64,000 nucleotides of DNA from Chersky-840 sp963794615 (GCA_963794615.1 CAWCEP010000007.1:62001-126000); one strand, 5' to 3'. Shown: positions 1 through 8,975, counted from the stretch's first letter. Notes: generated by a model from the letters alone, not told the origin. Made by a program: numbers and translations.

Positions 1-42
1 TGGCGAGGTGGAGGCGTGGTCGAGGTAGTGGCGCGCCAGGGC

Positions 43-789
43 TCAGACCAGGGCCGCGCAGGCGTCGTCGCCTCGGGCCCGCGACGACAGCACGACCGGG
101 ATGGGGGCGTCGGCGACCTCGCCACACAACCCGGCCAGGAGACCGCGCACGAGCCCCCGGTCCACCGCGCAGATCACGGGGTGTTGGGTGGCGGCTTCGC
201 CGAACGGGCAGTGCTCGGCCACGACGGCGGTGGACTCCCCGCGGTCCTCGGCGTGGGCGGCGAACCCGTGGGCGGTGAGGGCGTCGGCGATGGCGTGCAT
301 GGCGGCGCGCACCGAGCGTTGTCCTTCGCCCGGCTCCATACGGTCGGCGAGCACTCTCCCGTAGTTCTCGCCGAGTCGTTCGGCCATGCGCTCGGCCTCG
401 ACCGGCCCGAGCAATTCGAGGGCCTCGGCGAGCAACGCCACGATGAGGTCGTCGCGGTGGTTGGCGAAGTCCAAGGTGGGATCGCCCCCCGGGCCGTCGG
501 CGGCCCGGTAGCGCTTCGACGGTCGGCCCGCCCCGGCGGTGGGGGAACGCTCCAGGCTCACCTCGAGATAGCCCCCGGCCGCGAGCCTGTCGAGATGGTG
601 CCGGGCCACGTTGGGGTGCACCGAGAACTCGGCGGCGATCTCCGAGGCGGTGGCGCCGGGGTGCGATCGGACGTGGAGGTAGATCTCGCGGCGGGTGGGG
701 TCCCCGAATGCGGAGGTGACCGCGGCGACCGCCGCGGAGAAGCGGCGATCGGCGGGGGCGTTCCCACCGAGATCGGGCGCGGATTGCAC
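43..789 (-). CDS. SufR-like ArsR/DeoR-type iron-sulfur transcriptional regulator
   Basis: Predicted DNA-binding repressor of 248 residues. Residues 20-80 form a winged helix-turn-helix of the ArsR/DeoR type (ending HHLDRLAAGGYLEV). The C-terminal half has four cysteines at 194, 207, 222 and 244. The first two are 12 residues apart, as in SufR regulators that bind an Fe-S cluster; the later spacings (14 and 21) differ somewhat. It starts with GTG at 789, six bases after a TAGACT -10 box. It is divergent from an Mrp-type Fe-S/P-loop ATPase, which fits control of Fe-S assembly. No other suf genes are visible in the window. Family assignment is firm; cluster binding and targets are inferred. Confidence 0.8.
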   Translation of the reverse strand: MQSAPDLGGNAPADRRFSAAVAAVTSAFGDPTRREIYLHVRSHPGATASEIAAEFSVHPNVARHHLDRLAAGGYLEVSLERSPTAGAGRPSKRYRAADGPGGDPTLDFANHRDDLIVALLAEALELLGPVEAERMAERLGENYGRVLADRMEPGEGQRSVRAAMHAIADALTAHGFAAHAEDRGESTAVVAEHCPFGEAATQHPVICAVDRGLVRGLLAGLCGEVADAPIPVVLSSRARGDDACAALV

Positions 790-795
790 GCCAGT

Positions 796-801
796 AGTCT
801 A
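796..801 (-). promoter_or_regulatory. -10 box (TAGACT) of the SufR-like gene, leaderless
   Basis: Reading the minus strand, TAGACT is followed by six bases and then the GTG start at 789. Transcription would therefore begin at, or within a base or two of, the start codon, giving a leaderless mRNA. No clear -35 box was picked out. Confidence 0.45.
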
Positions 802-860
802 CCGGTTGGGCGCGGCGTAATCCCTGGTCGCGCCGTCGGACCCTTTCCGAGAGAGGCGCC

Positions 861-2054
861 GTGGCCCCGACCGATGCCGAGATCCGCGCCGCCGCCGCGG
901 CCGTCGAAGACCCCACGCTGCGACGCGGCCTCGGCGAGCTCGGGATGGTGCGGTCCGTGCGGTCGGGACGGCGCCAGGCGTCGGTGGCGGTGGCGCTGCC
1001 GGTGGAGAACTGGCCCGGCGCCGACGACGTGGTGGACCTGGTGGTCCGGAGCGTGGGGGCGCTGGCCGGGGTGGGTGAGGTGAAGGTCGAGCTGGCCACC
1101 ATGACCGGCGAGGAGCGCCAGGAGCTCCACCGCCGCTTGGCGCTCGGGGCCGGGGGCGAGCCCGTCGAGCCCGTCGACGGGGGCCGGGCTCCCCACGGGC
1201 ACGCCGCCGCGCCGGGAGGGCCGCCGCCGCCGCTCGGGCACGAGGCGGGCCGGCCCAACCGCTTCATGGCACCGGGGTCGCGCACCCGGGTGGTGGGGAT
1301 CTCTTCGGGCAAGGGTGGCGTCGGGAAGTCGTCGGTGACCGTCAACCTGGCTGTGGCACTGGCCGCCCGGGGCCACGACGTGGGATTGCTCGATGCCGAT
1401 GTCTATGGCTTCTCGGTGCCGAAGATGCTCGGGGTGACGCGCGGCCCCGTCGCCCTCGACGACCTGCTCGTGCCGCCCGTGGTCCACGGAGTCCGGTGCC
1501 TGTCGATGGGATTCTTCGTGCCCGACGAGCAGCCCGTGATCTGGCGGGGGCCGATGCTCCACAAGGCGCTCGAGCAATTCCTGGTCGACTCGTACTGGGG
1601 CGAGCCCGACTTCCTCCTCATCGACATGCCGCCCGGCACCGGTGACGTCGCGCTTTCGCTCGGCCAGTATCTGCCCCGCACCGAGATCGTGGTCGTCACC
1701 ACCCCTCAGCCCGCCGCCCAGCGAGTGGCCCAGCGCTCGGCCTATGCGGCCAAGAAGCTCAAGTTGGCGGTGCGCGGCGTCGTCGAGAACCTGTCGTGGT
1801 TCACCGGCGACGACGGGACCCGGTACGAGCTCTTCGGGGCCGGCGGCGGCCAGGCACTGGCCGACGACCTCGAGGTACCGCTCCTGGGTCAGCTCCCGCT
1901 CGTGCCCGCCGTCCGAGTCGGGGGTGACATCGGCGTGCCCGTCGCCGTGGCCGACCCCGCCGGCGAAGCCGCCGTGGCGTTCGACGCCCTGGCGACACGC
2001 CTCGAGGAGCTCGGTCCGGCCCGCATCTACCGCCGGGAGCTCAACGTCCGGTGA
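861..2054 (+). CDS. mrp: Mrp/ApbC-family P-loop ATPase with N-terminal DUF59 domain
   Basis: A 397-residue cytoplasmic ATPase of the Mrp/NBP35 family, generally involved in Fe-S cluster carriage. Residues 5-85 match a DUF59 (MIP18-like) domain; a Pro/Gly-rich linker follows; then the deviant Walker A GKGGVGKSS sits near 150-158, with DADVYGFSVPKMLG and LIDMPPGTGD downstream. The C-terminal CxxC that binds the cluster in many Mrp proteins is absent: the segment reads ENLSWFTGDDGTRYELFG. From memory, other actinobacterial Mrp proteins also lack it. The start is GTG at 861, preceded by GAGAGG. The 3' end overlaps the convergent dNTPase gene by 14 bp. Confident family call. Confidence 0.92.
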   Translation: MAPTDAEIRAAAAAVEDPTLRRGLGELGMVRSVRSGRRQASVAVALPVENWPGADDVVDLVVRSVGALAGVGEVKVELATMTGEERQELHRRLALGAGGEPVEPVDGGRAPHGHAAAPGGPPPPLGHEAGRPNRFMAPGSRTRVVGISSGKGGVGKSSVTVNLAVALAARGHDVGLLDADVYGFSVPKMLGVTRGPVALDDLLVPPVVHGVRCLSMGFFVPDEQPVIWRGPMLHKALEQFLVDSYWGEPDFLLIDMPPGTGDVALSLGQYLPRTEIVVVTTPQPAAQRVAQRSAYAAKKLKLAVRGVVENLSWFTGDDGTRYELFGAGGGQALADDLEVPLLGQLPLVPAVRVGGDIGVPVAVADPAGEAAVAFDALATRLEELGPARIYRRELNVR

Positions 2055-3197
2055 GGTAGTCCACGCCCCGGGGGAGTCGCTCCCGGTCCCAGCCCAGGTC
2101 CGAGACGGCGATGCCCACGGCGAAGCGGTCGGTCATGCCCGCCACGTAGGCGACGGCTTCGAAGACGGCGTCGTCGGTGCCTCCGGCGAGCCCCCCCCGG
2201 TGCGCACACCCGGGATGAGATTGGGCTGGTCCGCGAAATGGGCCACCAGAGCCCGCAGCATGGCCACCACCGACGCCCCTTGCGTCACCGAAGCGGGGCG
2301 GAGATAGATGTGCTCGTAGTTGCAGCGTCGGAAGGCGGCGAGTGCCTCGGCCAGCTCCTCGCCCATCCCGACGGTGCCGGTGCGCAGCGAGGCGTCGACG
2401 GTCCCTTCGATGAAGGTGCGCAGTTGTCGGGAGCGGCTCTCGCCGCACAGGCCGAGCACGGCGTCGGGCAGGAGCGTCGGCGTCACGATCCCGGCCGAGA
2501 CGGCGTCCTCCCAGTCGTGGCACAGGTAGGCGATCCGGTCCGCCCAGCTGACGACCTCGCCCTCGGGGGTGGCGGGGGCGGGTCGCGACCACGAGTGGTT
2601 GCGGATCCCGTCGAGCGTCTCGGCGCACAGGTTGAGACCGGCGACCGAGACGTCGGCTCCCCAGACGGCGTGGTCGAACCCGTCGGGGAGGAAGATGCCC
2701 AGGGCGTCCTCGCTCATGTGGCCGCCGGGGCCGTGCCCGCAGTCGTGGCCGAGGGCGATCGCTTCGGTGAGCGCCACGTTGAGTCGCAGGGCGCGGGCGA
2801 TACCCGTCGCCACCTGCGCCACTTCGAGAGCGTGGCTGAGCCGTGTCCGTTGATGGTCGGCGGGGAAGACGAAGACCTGGGTCTTGCCCGCCAGTCGCCG
2901 GAAGGCGGCCGAGTGCAGGATGCGGTCCCGGTCGCGTTCGAAGCAGGTGCGCCAGGGGTCGGGCTCTTCGGGGGCGGCACGCCGGCCCCCGCCCCCGGCG
3001 CGGGTCGCCCCGGGGGCGAGGACCCGGTCTTCCGCCTCCTCGCGTTCGAGGCGGGCGAGAGGCTCGACCACCCCCTCGTTGCCCAGGGTGGCGCGGGAGT
3101 CGGCGTGCGCCGTGCGCAGGCCGTTCCCTCCGTGGCCGGCCATGGTCGACGCCCAGCGCCGGCCCCGCTCGGTCGGCACGACGGGGGTTGGCTCCAT
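2041..3197 (-). CDS. dgt: Deoxyguanosinetriphosphate triphosphohydrolase-like protein, frameshifted near its 3' end
   Basis: HD-domain dNTPase that hydrolyses dNTPs to nucleoside and triphosphate. The N-terminal frame holds the family signature: RDRILHSAAFRRLAGKTQVF, then RLSHALEVAQ and GHDCGHGPGGH (the HD metal site), then WADRIAYLCHD. That frame ends at 2133 with an unrelated tail. The expected C-terminus (YVAGMTDRFA, a typical dGTPase ending) is in another frame and stops at 2041. The switch maps to a run of eight C at 2191-2198. The whole span is 1157 bp, one base short of a multiple of three, so a ninth base would give about 385 residues. A sequencing error is the simplest explanation; slippage or a real mutation cannot be excluded. 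Confidence 0.85.
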
Positions 3198-3275
3198 GGG
3201 CCTTAGTGTGGCTCACGGCTGTATGGTCATTGGCCGCCCGGCCGCGGCCGGTTCGATCGGAGGAGCTGGACACAG

Positions 3276-3512
3276 GTGGACGTGCGCATCGGGATCGTGC
3301 AGAGCCCCAAGGAGATCGAGGTCGAATTGGGCGAGGACGAGGACCGCGATGCGATCATCGCGGACATCGAGTCCTCTCTGGGGAAAGAAGCAGGCGTGTT
3401 GTGGCTCACCGACCGCAGGGGTCGACGGGTCGCCATCCCGGTGGCCAAAGTCGCCTACGTCGAGGTCGGCGCCCCCACCCACGAGCGCCGGGTCGGTTTC
3501 GGCGCCCCCTGA
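3276..3512 (+). CDS. DUF3107 family protein
   Basis: A 78-residue protein with GTG start, matching the small actinobacterial DUF3107 family (as Rv3208A in M. tuberculosis, by recollection). It begins MDVRIGIVQSPKEIEVELGE and ends with the conserved-looking VAIPVAKVAYVEVG. Its function is not known. It lies 24 bp upstream of the two ArsA-type ATPases on the same strand and may be co-transcribed with them. No membrane segment or signal peptide is visible. Confidence 0.8.
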   Translation: MDVRIGIVQSPKEIEVELGEDEDRDAIIADIESSLGKEAGVLWLTDRRGRRVAIPVAKVAYVEVGAPTHERRVGFGAP

Positions 3513-3536
3513 CCTGACGAGGCGGCCGTTCCACCC

Positions 3537-4517
3537 GTGAGCACCGCCGAGCACAAGGCCGAGCACAAGATGGTGGGCCTCCTGGACCGCCGCCTGCTCT
3601 TCGTCACCGGCAAGGGCGGTGTCGGCAAGACCACCGTGGCCGCCGGGCTGGCGCTGTACGCGGCGGAACACGGCCGGCGCACGCTCGTGTGCGAGATGGA
3701 CGCCAAGGGCGACGTGGCCGCCTATTTCGAGACGGGTCCCACCGCGTTCACCGCCCGCGAGGTGTTCCCGTCGTTGTGGGCGATGTCGATGGATACCGAG
3801 GCGTCACTGCGCGAGTACCTGCGCCTCAATCTGCGCATCCCCGTCGTGGGTCGGATCGGCCCCCTCGCCAAGGCGTTCGACTTCGTCGCCACGGCCGCCC
3901 CCGGCGTCCGCGAGATCCTCACGGTGGGAAAGTTCTGTTACGAGGTGCGCGAGAAGCGCTACGACCTCGTGGTCGTGGACGCGTCGGCCACCGGCCACAT
4001 CGTCGGGCAGTTGGCCGCACCCCAGGCCATCAACGACCTCGTCAAGGTGGGGCTGATCCGCTCCCAGACCGACTGGATCCTCGACATCCTCTCCGATCCG
4101 CTCACGACGGGTCTCGTGATCGTGACCACCCCCGAGGAGATGCCCGTCAACGAGACCATCGAGTTGGCGGGACGGGTGGCGGTCGAGACGTCGGTCGAGT
4201 TGGCCGCCGTCATCGTGAACCGGGTGCTCCCCGAGCTGTTCGGGCGTAACGAAGAGACGGTGTTCAACGAGCTGTGCACCCCGGCGGTCTCCGCCGAGCT
4301 CAAGAAGCTCGTGCGCGACGACCCCTCCCCGGTCCTCGACGCGGCCCGTCTGGCGGTCACCTTGCGCCGCACCCGGGCCGAGCACCTGGAACGCCTGCGC
4401 GCCGGCATCGACCCGGCCGTGCCCATGATGTACCTGCCGTTCCTCTTCACCCGCCTGCACGGCCTGCGCACTCTCCGGCAGGTGGCGATGTCACTCGGCG
4501 AGGAGCTGGCCTCGTGA
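3537..4517 (+). CDS. ArsA/Get3-type ATPase, first of a pair (BagA-like)
   Basis: A 326-residue soluble ATPase of the ArsA/Get3 family. The deviant Walker A motif GKGGVGKTT lies near residues 25-33, followed by CEMDAKGD and the Walker B-like strand DLVVVDASATGH. It is the upstream member of a tandem pair whose lengths (326 and 396) resemble the mycobacterial Rv3679 (about 340) and Rv3680 (about 386), which are homologues of the tail-anchored-protein factor Get3. The start is GTG at 3537. The stop overlaps the start of the next gene (TGATG), implying translational coupling and probably a heteromeric complex. Substrate unknown; arsenite transport is unlikely without an ArsB partner. Confidence 0.88.
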   Translation: MSTAEHKAEHKMVGLLDRRLLFVTGKGGVGKTTVAAGLALYAAEHGRRTLVCEMDAKGDVAAYFETGPTAFTAREVFPSLWAMSMDTEASLREYLRLNLRIPVVGRIGPLAKAFDFVATAAPGVREILTVGKFCYEVREKRYDLVVVDASATGHIVGQLAAPQAINDLVKVGLIRSQTDWILDILSDPLTTGLVIVTTPEEMPVNETIELAGRVAVETSVELAAVIVNRVLPELFGRNEETVFNELCTPAVSAELKKLVRDDPSPVLDAARLAVTLRRTRAEHLERLRAGIDPAVPMMYLPFLFTRLHGLRTLRQVAMSLGEELAS

Positions 4518-5707
4518 TGGCCAGGCGCACCCCCCCGAAGGTCCAGGGTCGGGGAGCATCGCTCGACGGCTTGTTGGCCTCCAAGGAGATCGTCGTGGCG
4601 TGCGGGCCCGGGGGCGTGGGCAAGACCACGACCGCCGCCGCCGCCGCGGCCATGGCGGCGGCGCACCTGGGCGGCAAGGTGCTCGTGCTCACCGTCGACC
4701 CGGCTCGCCGGCTCGCCGATGCCCTCGGGCTCGAAGGCATCGGCAACACCGAGCGGCGCGTGCCCGACGAGACCTTCCTCGCCGCCGGGGTGAAGCCCAT
4801 GGGAGAGCTGTGGGCGGCCATGCTCGACACCAAGGAATCCTGGGACTCGCTCATCCGGCTGCACGCGCCCGACGACCGCACCCGCGACGAGATCCTGTCC
4901 AACCCGCTGTACCGCAACATCTCGTCGCGATTCGTCCAGAGCCACGACTACATCGCCATGGAACGCCTCTTCGAGATCCATTCGGACGGCAACTATGACC
5001 TCATCGTCGTGGACACGCCGCCCACCCGCAACGCACTGGACTTCCTCGACGCCCCAGAGCGCATGGCGGAGTTCTTCTCGAGCCGTCTCTTGCGCTGGCT
5101 CATCGTGCCGTACCGCTCCCGGCTCGTGAACTTCGCGTCCAAACCCTTCTACCAAATCGCCGACCGGATCCTCGGGACCCAGTTCCTCGAAGACGTCGCC
5201 CAGTTCTTCATCCTCTTCCAGTCCATGTACGACGGATTCGTCGAGCGGGCGCGATCGGTCCACCGGCTCATGGCGGACCGTCGTACCACGTTCATCGTGG
5301 TATCGACGCTCGAGGCCGTTCCCCTGCGAGAGGCGGAATTCTTCGCCCAGGCCCTCAAGGACCGGCGCCTGCATCTCGGCGCCATCGTCCTCAACAAAGT
5401 GCTCCCCGGATACCTCCGTGACCAGCGCGGCGCCGCGGTGGCCGAGAAACTGCGCGACGGCGCCGACAAGCTCGCCGAGGCCCTCGCCCCGAGCGTCCAC
5501 GCCGGTGACGTGAGCCAGATCCAGCGCGTCCTCTCCGAGGTCGGCCGCAGCTATCTCGATTACCGGGTGGTGGCGCAACGTGAGGCCGAGCAGCAGGCGG
5601 AACTGGCCACGGTGCCCGAGGCGCTGGTGAGCGTGCCCTACTTCGAAACCGACGTCTACGACCTCGCCGGCCTGCTGCGCCTCGGCGAACAGCTGTGGGG
5701 CTCGTGA
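4517..5707 (+). CDS. ArsA/Get3-type ATPase, second of a pair (BagB-like)
   Basis: A 396-residue ArsA/Get3-family ATPase. Its P-loop is GPGGVGKTT: the lysine that marks deviant Walker A motifs (GKGGVGK) is replaced by proline, while the phosphate-binding GKTT is kept. TVDPARRLADALG and LIVVDTPPTRNALDFL follow. ATG at 4517 overlaps the previous stop; an in-frame GTG at 4514 is the alternative. The long C-terminal helical part (EVGRSYLDYRVVAQREAEQQ) is typical of this paralogue. It probably pairs with the upstream ATPase, which has the signature lysine. The exact role is inferred from mycobacterial homologues. Confidence 0.87.
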   Translation: MARRTPPKVQGRGASLDGLLASKEIVVACGPGGVGKTTTAAAAAAMAAAHLGGKVLVLTVDPARRLADALGLEGIGNTERRVPDETFLAAGVKPMGELWAAMLDTKESWDSLIRLHAPDDRTRDEILSNPLYRNISSRFVQSHDYIAMERLFEIHSDGNYDLIVVDTPPTRNALDFLDAPERMAEFFSSRLLRWLIVPYRSRLVNFASKPFYQIADRILGTQFLEDVAQFFILFQSMYDGFVERARSVHRLMADRRTTFIVVSTLEAVPLREAEFFAQALKDRRLHLGAIVLNKVLPGYLRDQRGAAVAEKLRDGADKLAEALAPSVHAGDVSQIQRVLSEVGRSYLDYRVVAQREAEQQAELATVPEALVSVPYFETDVYDLAGLLRLGEQLWGS

Positions 5708-5729
5708 CGAAGCCGAGCTCCGGGGCCCT

Positions 5730-6965
5730 TCAGGGGTAGTTCCCGCCGCCTTCGGCGTGCTGCTTGGCGATGTACATGGCGGTGTCGGCCCGGCCCAGCA
5801 GGGTGGCAGCGGTGTCGCCCGGGCCCGGATGGGCGAGCCCCACGCTGGCGGTGAGTCGGAACGTCCCCTCGGGCAGCTCGATGGGGCGTTGGATGCCCTC
5901 GGCCAGTCGGGCCGCCAGCGACCGCAACTCCTCGGGGTCCCGGATCGCGGCCACCACCACGAACTCATCGCCTCCGTAGCGCGCCACGACGTCGCCCTTG
6001 CGGACCGAGGACTCGAGGCGCGACGCCACGCGCCGGAGGATCTCGTCGCCGGTGGCCCGGCCGTGCTCGTCGTTGATGGGGCGGAATCCGTTGAGGTCGA
6101 TGAACACTACGGCCGTGGTGGGATTGCCGAGACAACGTTCGACATGGGCGCGCAGCGTCACTCGGTTGGCGAGGCCGGTGAGCGGATCGAAGGTCGTGAG
6201 CTCGTCGAGTGCGTCGCGGGTGGCGCGCAGCTGCGTCATGTCGTGGCCCGACACCACGAGCCCTCGGACGGTGGGGTCGTCGAGAAGGTTCACGATGCTC
6301 AACTCGAAGGGCACCGACTCGGTCCCGCCCCGGCGCATGAGCTCGACCTCGACGATGGTGGGGGACCGGTTGAACGATGGGACGTCGATCGAGCGGGACA
6401 GCGCCGCGGCGAGGCTGCCCTGATCGTGGGGGGCGACGAACTCGACGAGCGGCCTGCCTTCCACGAGCTCCTGGTCGTGTCCGAGCACTCTCGTGATGGC
6501 GGCCGACACCGATTCGACGCGGCCCGCCGCGTCCACCAACATGATGACGCTGGCGGCGTTGTGCACCACGGCCCGGAATTTCCCCACTTCGTCGCTGGCG
6601 ATCTCCCAACGCCGGCGCTCGGTCAGATCGCGCATGCACAGCACCAGGCCGGCCACGGCGGGCCGATCGAGCAGATTGGCCCCGATGACCTCGACGAGTT
6701 TCCACCCGCCCGGGGCGCGTACCCGGAGTTCGATGGGTGTCCCCACCGCCTTGCCCTGGATGCTCGTCAACGCCACCGCGGCGACCTCTCGGTCGTCGGG
6801 ATGCAGGAACTCGAGTCCGTCGGCTCCGGCCAGGCGCGTGCTGTCCACTCCGAACAGCCGTTCGGCGGCGTCGTTGGCCCAGATCAACCGGGCCGAAGCA
6901 TCCACCACGACGACCGCGTCCGGGAGCCAGACCGCTATGTCGAGCAGGCCGCGCGATTCAATCAC
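5730..6965 (-). CDS. PAS-PAS-GGDEF diguanylate cyclase
   Basis: A 411-residue signalling enzyme that would make cyclic di-GMP from GTP. Two PAS domains lie at about 5-115 and 125-245, followed by a GGDEF domain (about 255-405). The catalytic motif is intact (RYGGDEFVVV), and RKGD five residues upstream is a complete inhibitory I-site (RxxD), so product feedback is expected. There is no transmembrane segment, so it should be cytosolic and sense an internal signal through PAS. The gene is convergent with the ArsA pair (22 bp gap). No EAL or HD-GYP hydrolase is seen nearby. Confidence 0.92.
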   Translation of the reverse strand: MIESRGLLDIAVWLPDAVVVVDASARLIWANDAAERLFGVDSTRLAGADGLEFLHPDDREVAAVALTSIQGKAVGTPIELRVRAPGGWKLVEVIGANLLDRPAVAGLVLCMRDLTERRRWEIASDEVGKFRAVVHNAASVIMLVDAAGRVESVSAAITRVLGHDQELVEGRPLVEFVAPHDQGSLAAALSRSIDVPSFNRSPTIVEVELMRRGGTESVPFELSIVNLLDDPTVRGLVVSGHDMTQLRATRDALDELTTFDPLTGLANRVTLRAHVERCLGNPTTAVVFIDLNGFRPINDEHGRATGDEILRRVASRLESSVRKGDVVARYGGDEFVVVAAIRDPEELRSLAARLAEGIQRPIELPEGTFRLTASVGLAHPGPGDTAATLLGRADTAMYIAKQHAEGGGNYP

Positions 6966-7482
6966 CAGGACTCCATCGGCTCCGACAGCCTCCGGCCTTA
7001 GCCCTGGTCTCTCCGGCGCCGCCCACCGGCCGCCCTGGGGCCGTCCCTGACTGGCCAGGCTCCAGGCCGGCCTCGGGCCGGACCTGTCCGTCCCCGTCCA
7101 CCCCGGGCCACGGTCGAGGTCGCCCCCCGGGTGGCCCGGTGTCCCGGGTCTGGCGGGTGAGGCCCGTCCATGGTCCTGGGCGCGTCCGAGGGCGCGCCCT
7201 GGCTTCGCTCCTCATTCCCTCGGCACATCCGCGACCCGGATTGAGCGATTCGACGACCACGCCGTTCGTCGTCGTGCTTTTCGGCAACCGGGGAGCGTGA
7301 TACCACCCGCGATGACGGCGCATCGCGTCGGCGCGATCGCGGTGGCGTCTTCGCCCCATGGTCGGGCCTTGGCCGGAGATTGTGTTGCCCTCGATGAAGA
7401 ACGGCCTTCGAGATGCCGACATGGCTTCATGATGAAGCGGCCGGAGGAGGGCGACACACGGGCCCGACGCGGCGAGGACGTG
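6966..7482. other. Intergenic region, about 500 bp
   Basis: GC-rich stretch between the divergent cyclase and the next gene. Frames are open on both strands but show no recognisable protein. In-frame starts at 7297, 7429 and 7432 could extend the downstream gene into this region. No RNA gene or clear terminator was recognised. Confidence 0.4.
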
Positions 7483-8223
7483 TCGACGACGACACGCACG
7501 TGCGGATTCGTGTTCACGACCACGGGACGGCCCTGTGCAAACGTTGTGGCCGACGGTGTCCCGTGGTGCCGGTCCGGGCATCCGTGCGCACCGGGGGTGG
7601 GTGTCGACCTCGCCGTTGTCGCTGCGCCGAACCGGTCCGACGCGCCGTCGGCGCGCTCGCAACCAGGCGTCCGCGCTCGGCGTCCCGTCACCAGGACCCG
7701 ACGCGCCACTGAGCTGATCCGCGAGGCGATGGCGAGCGAGGATGCCGACGAGGTCGGGCTACGGGCCGAGACCGTGCTCGCCGACCCGACGACCGCCCTG
7801 GCACTGCTCGGAGGGCCCGAGGCCTCGCCGGCGGCCCGGGCCGCGGTCGTCCAGCGGTTCGGGCGGGTGGGCGCACTCCTCGTCCTGGGCTACGAGCAAC
7901 GCGGGCGCGCCCTTCATCTCGTCGCCGGCAACGGCAACGGCAACGGCAACGGAGCGCTCGAGCGGGGCGACCGTGCCGACGGCCACGTCGAGTCCCTGGT
8001 CCAGGATTTCGCCGTGCTCGATGCACGCGCCCTGTATCGGCTGTTGTGCGAGATCGACGAGGACGAAGGCTTGGCGGGGGACACCGACGGGATCGACGCA
8101 CACCGCTGGCTCCACGCCACCTACGCCGTTGCGGCGCGCGACGGGACCCCGCTGGCCCACCGGGCCTACATGAGCGCGCTGGATCGGGTGATGCGCCTCG
8201 TGCGGCCGCTCGTCGCCTCGTAG
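7483..8223 (+). CDS. Hypothetical protein with N-terminal zinc-finger-like motif and Gly-Asn repeat
   Basis: No family recognised. From the GTG at 7483 the product is 246 residues. A cysteine/histidine cluster comes first (CGFVFTTTGRPCANVV, then WCRSGH), resembling a small zinc knuckle. A basic linker follows, then a helical region rich in Ala, Glu and Leu. A run of four GGCAAC hexamers near 7925-7948 encodes an alternating Gly-Asn stretch. The acidic C-terminal part (LLCEIDEDEGLAGDTDGID) looks folded. Upstream in-frame starts at 7297, 7429 and 7432 are possible; 7483 was preferred because sequence before it looks unconstrained. Coding nature is supported by length and codon bias only. Confidence 0.6.
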   Translation, partial: STTTRTCGFVFTTTGRPCANVVADGVPWCRSGHPCAPGVGVDLAVVAAPNRSDAPSARSQPGVRARRPVTRTRRATELIREAMASEDADEVGLRAETVLADPTTALALLGGPEASPAARAAVVQRFGRVGALLVLGYEQRGRALHLVAGNGNGNGNGALERGDRADGHVESLVQDFAVLDARALYRLLCEIDEDEGLAGDTDGIDAHRWLHATYAVAARDGTPLAHRAYMSALDRVMRLVRPLVAS

Positions 8224-8276
8224 GCGGTCCGTGGGTCCCGCCCCGGCGCCTACGATGCGGGGCCGGAGGACCAACC

Positions 8277-8942
8277 ATGACCGACATCGTCGATCCCGTG
8301 CTCGAGGCTTACGCGCTGTCCCACACCACGCCGCCCGACGAGCTGCTGTCGGAGGTGGCGGAGGAGACCCGGGCCACGCTCAGCGCCCCCCAGATGATGG
8401 TGGGAGGCCTCGAGGGCCGCTTCCTCGAGATGCTCGTCTACTCCTTGCGCCCCTCGTGGGTGCTCGAGATCGGGACCTTCAGCGGCTACTCCTCGCTGTC
8501 GATGGCCGCCGGTCTGCCCCCCGGAGGTCGGATCACGACCTGTGAGCTGAGCCCCGTGCACGCCGCCGCGGCCCGGGCCCACATCGCCCGGAGTCCGTAC
8601 GCGGACCGGATCGAGGTGATCGAGGGCGCCGCGCTCGACACCGTCGGAAAGCTCAACGGGCCGTTCGACTTCGTGTTCATCGACGCCGACAAGACCAATT
8701 ACCTCGCGTACTACGAAGCGGTCCTGCCCAAGCTCGCCTCCGGGGGACTCATCGCCGCCGACAACACCTTGTGGAGCGGGAACGTCGTCAATGACAGCGA
8801 CCAGTCTGACGACACCCGCGCCATCCGCGCCTTCAACGATGCCGTCATGGCCGACAGGCGTGTCGTGTGCGTGCAGACGACGGTGCGAGACGGCGTCACC
8901 CTCATCCGCCCCGTGTCACCCTCCGCTTCGGGCGGCCGGTGA
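8277..8942 (+). CDS. Class I SAM-dependent O-methyltransferase (family 3)
   Basis: A 221-residue methyltransferase of the caffeoyl-CoA/catechol O-methyltransferase type. Motif I is VLEIGTFSGYSSL (SAM binding), followed by CELSPVHAAAARAHI, FDFVFIDADKTNY (the metal-binding acidic motif) and AADNTLWSGNV. These enzymes transfer a methyl group to catechol-type hydroxyls using a divalent metal. The ATG at 8277 has GGAGGA at 8265-8270, and a TACGAT box lies at 8251-8256. It is followed 34 bp later by a PHP-domain gene on the same strand. The substrate cannot be read from sequence. Confidence 0.9.
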   Translation: MTDIVDPVLEAYALSHTTPPDELLSEVAEETRATLSAPQMMVGGLEGRFLEMLVYSLRPSWVLEIGTFSGYSSLSMAAGLPPGGRITTCELSPVHAAAARAHIARSPYADRIEVIEGAALDTVGKLNGPFDFVFIDADKTNYLAYYEAVLPKLASGGLIAADNTLWSGNVVNDSDQSDDTRAIRAFNDAVMADRRVVCVQTTVRDGVTLIRPVSPSASGGR

Positions 8943-8975
8943 CGGGTCGAGCCAACCCGCGACCCGGCCGATTCG

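Noticed and set aside
2191..2198. Programmed frameshifting in the dNTPase
   Set aside because: A C8 run could allow slippage, but five other genes also carry single-base slips, so sequencing error is simpler.
3959..5968. A 669-residue minus-strand frame
   Set aside because: Antisense to the two ArsA-type ATPases and the cyclase end; composition is typical of shadow frames.
5757..7001. A 414-residue plus-strand frame
   Set aside because: It lies antisense to the PAS-GGDEF cyclase with all its motifs; no protein features of its own.
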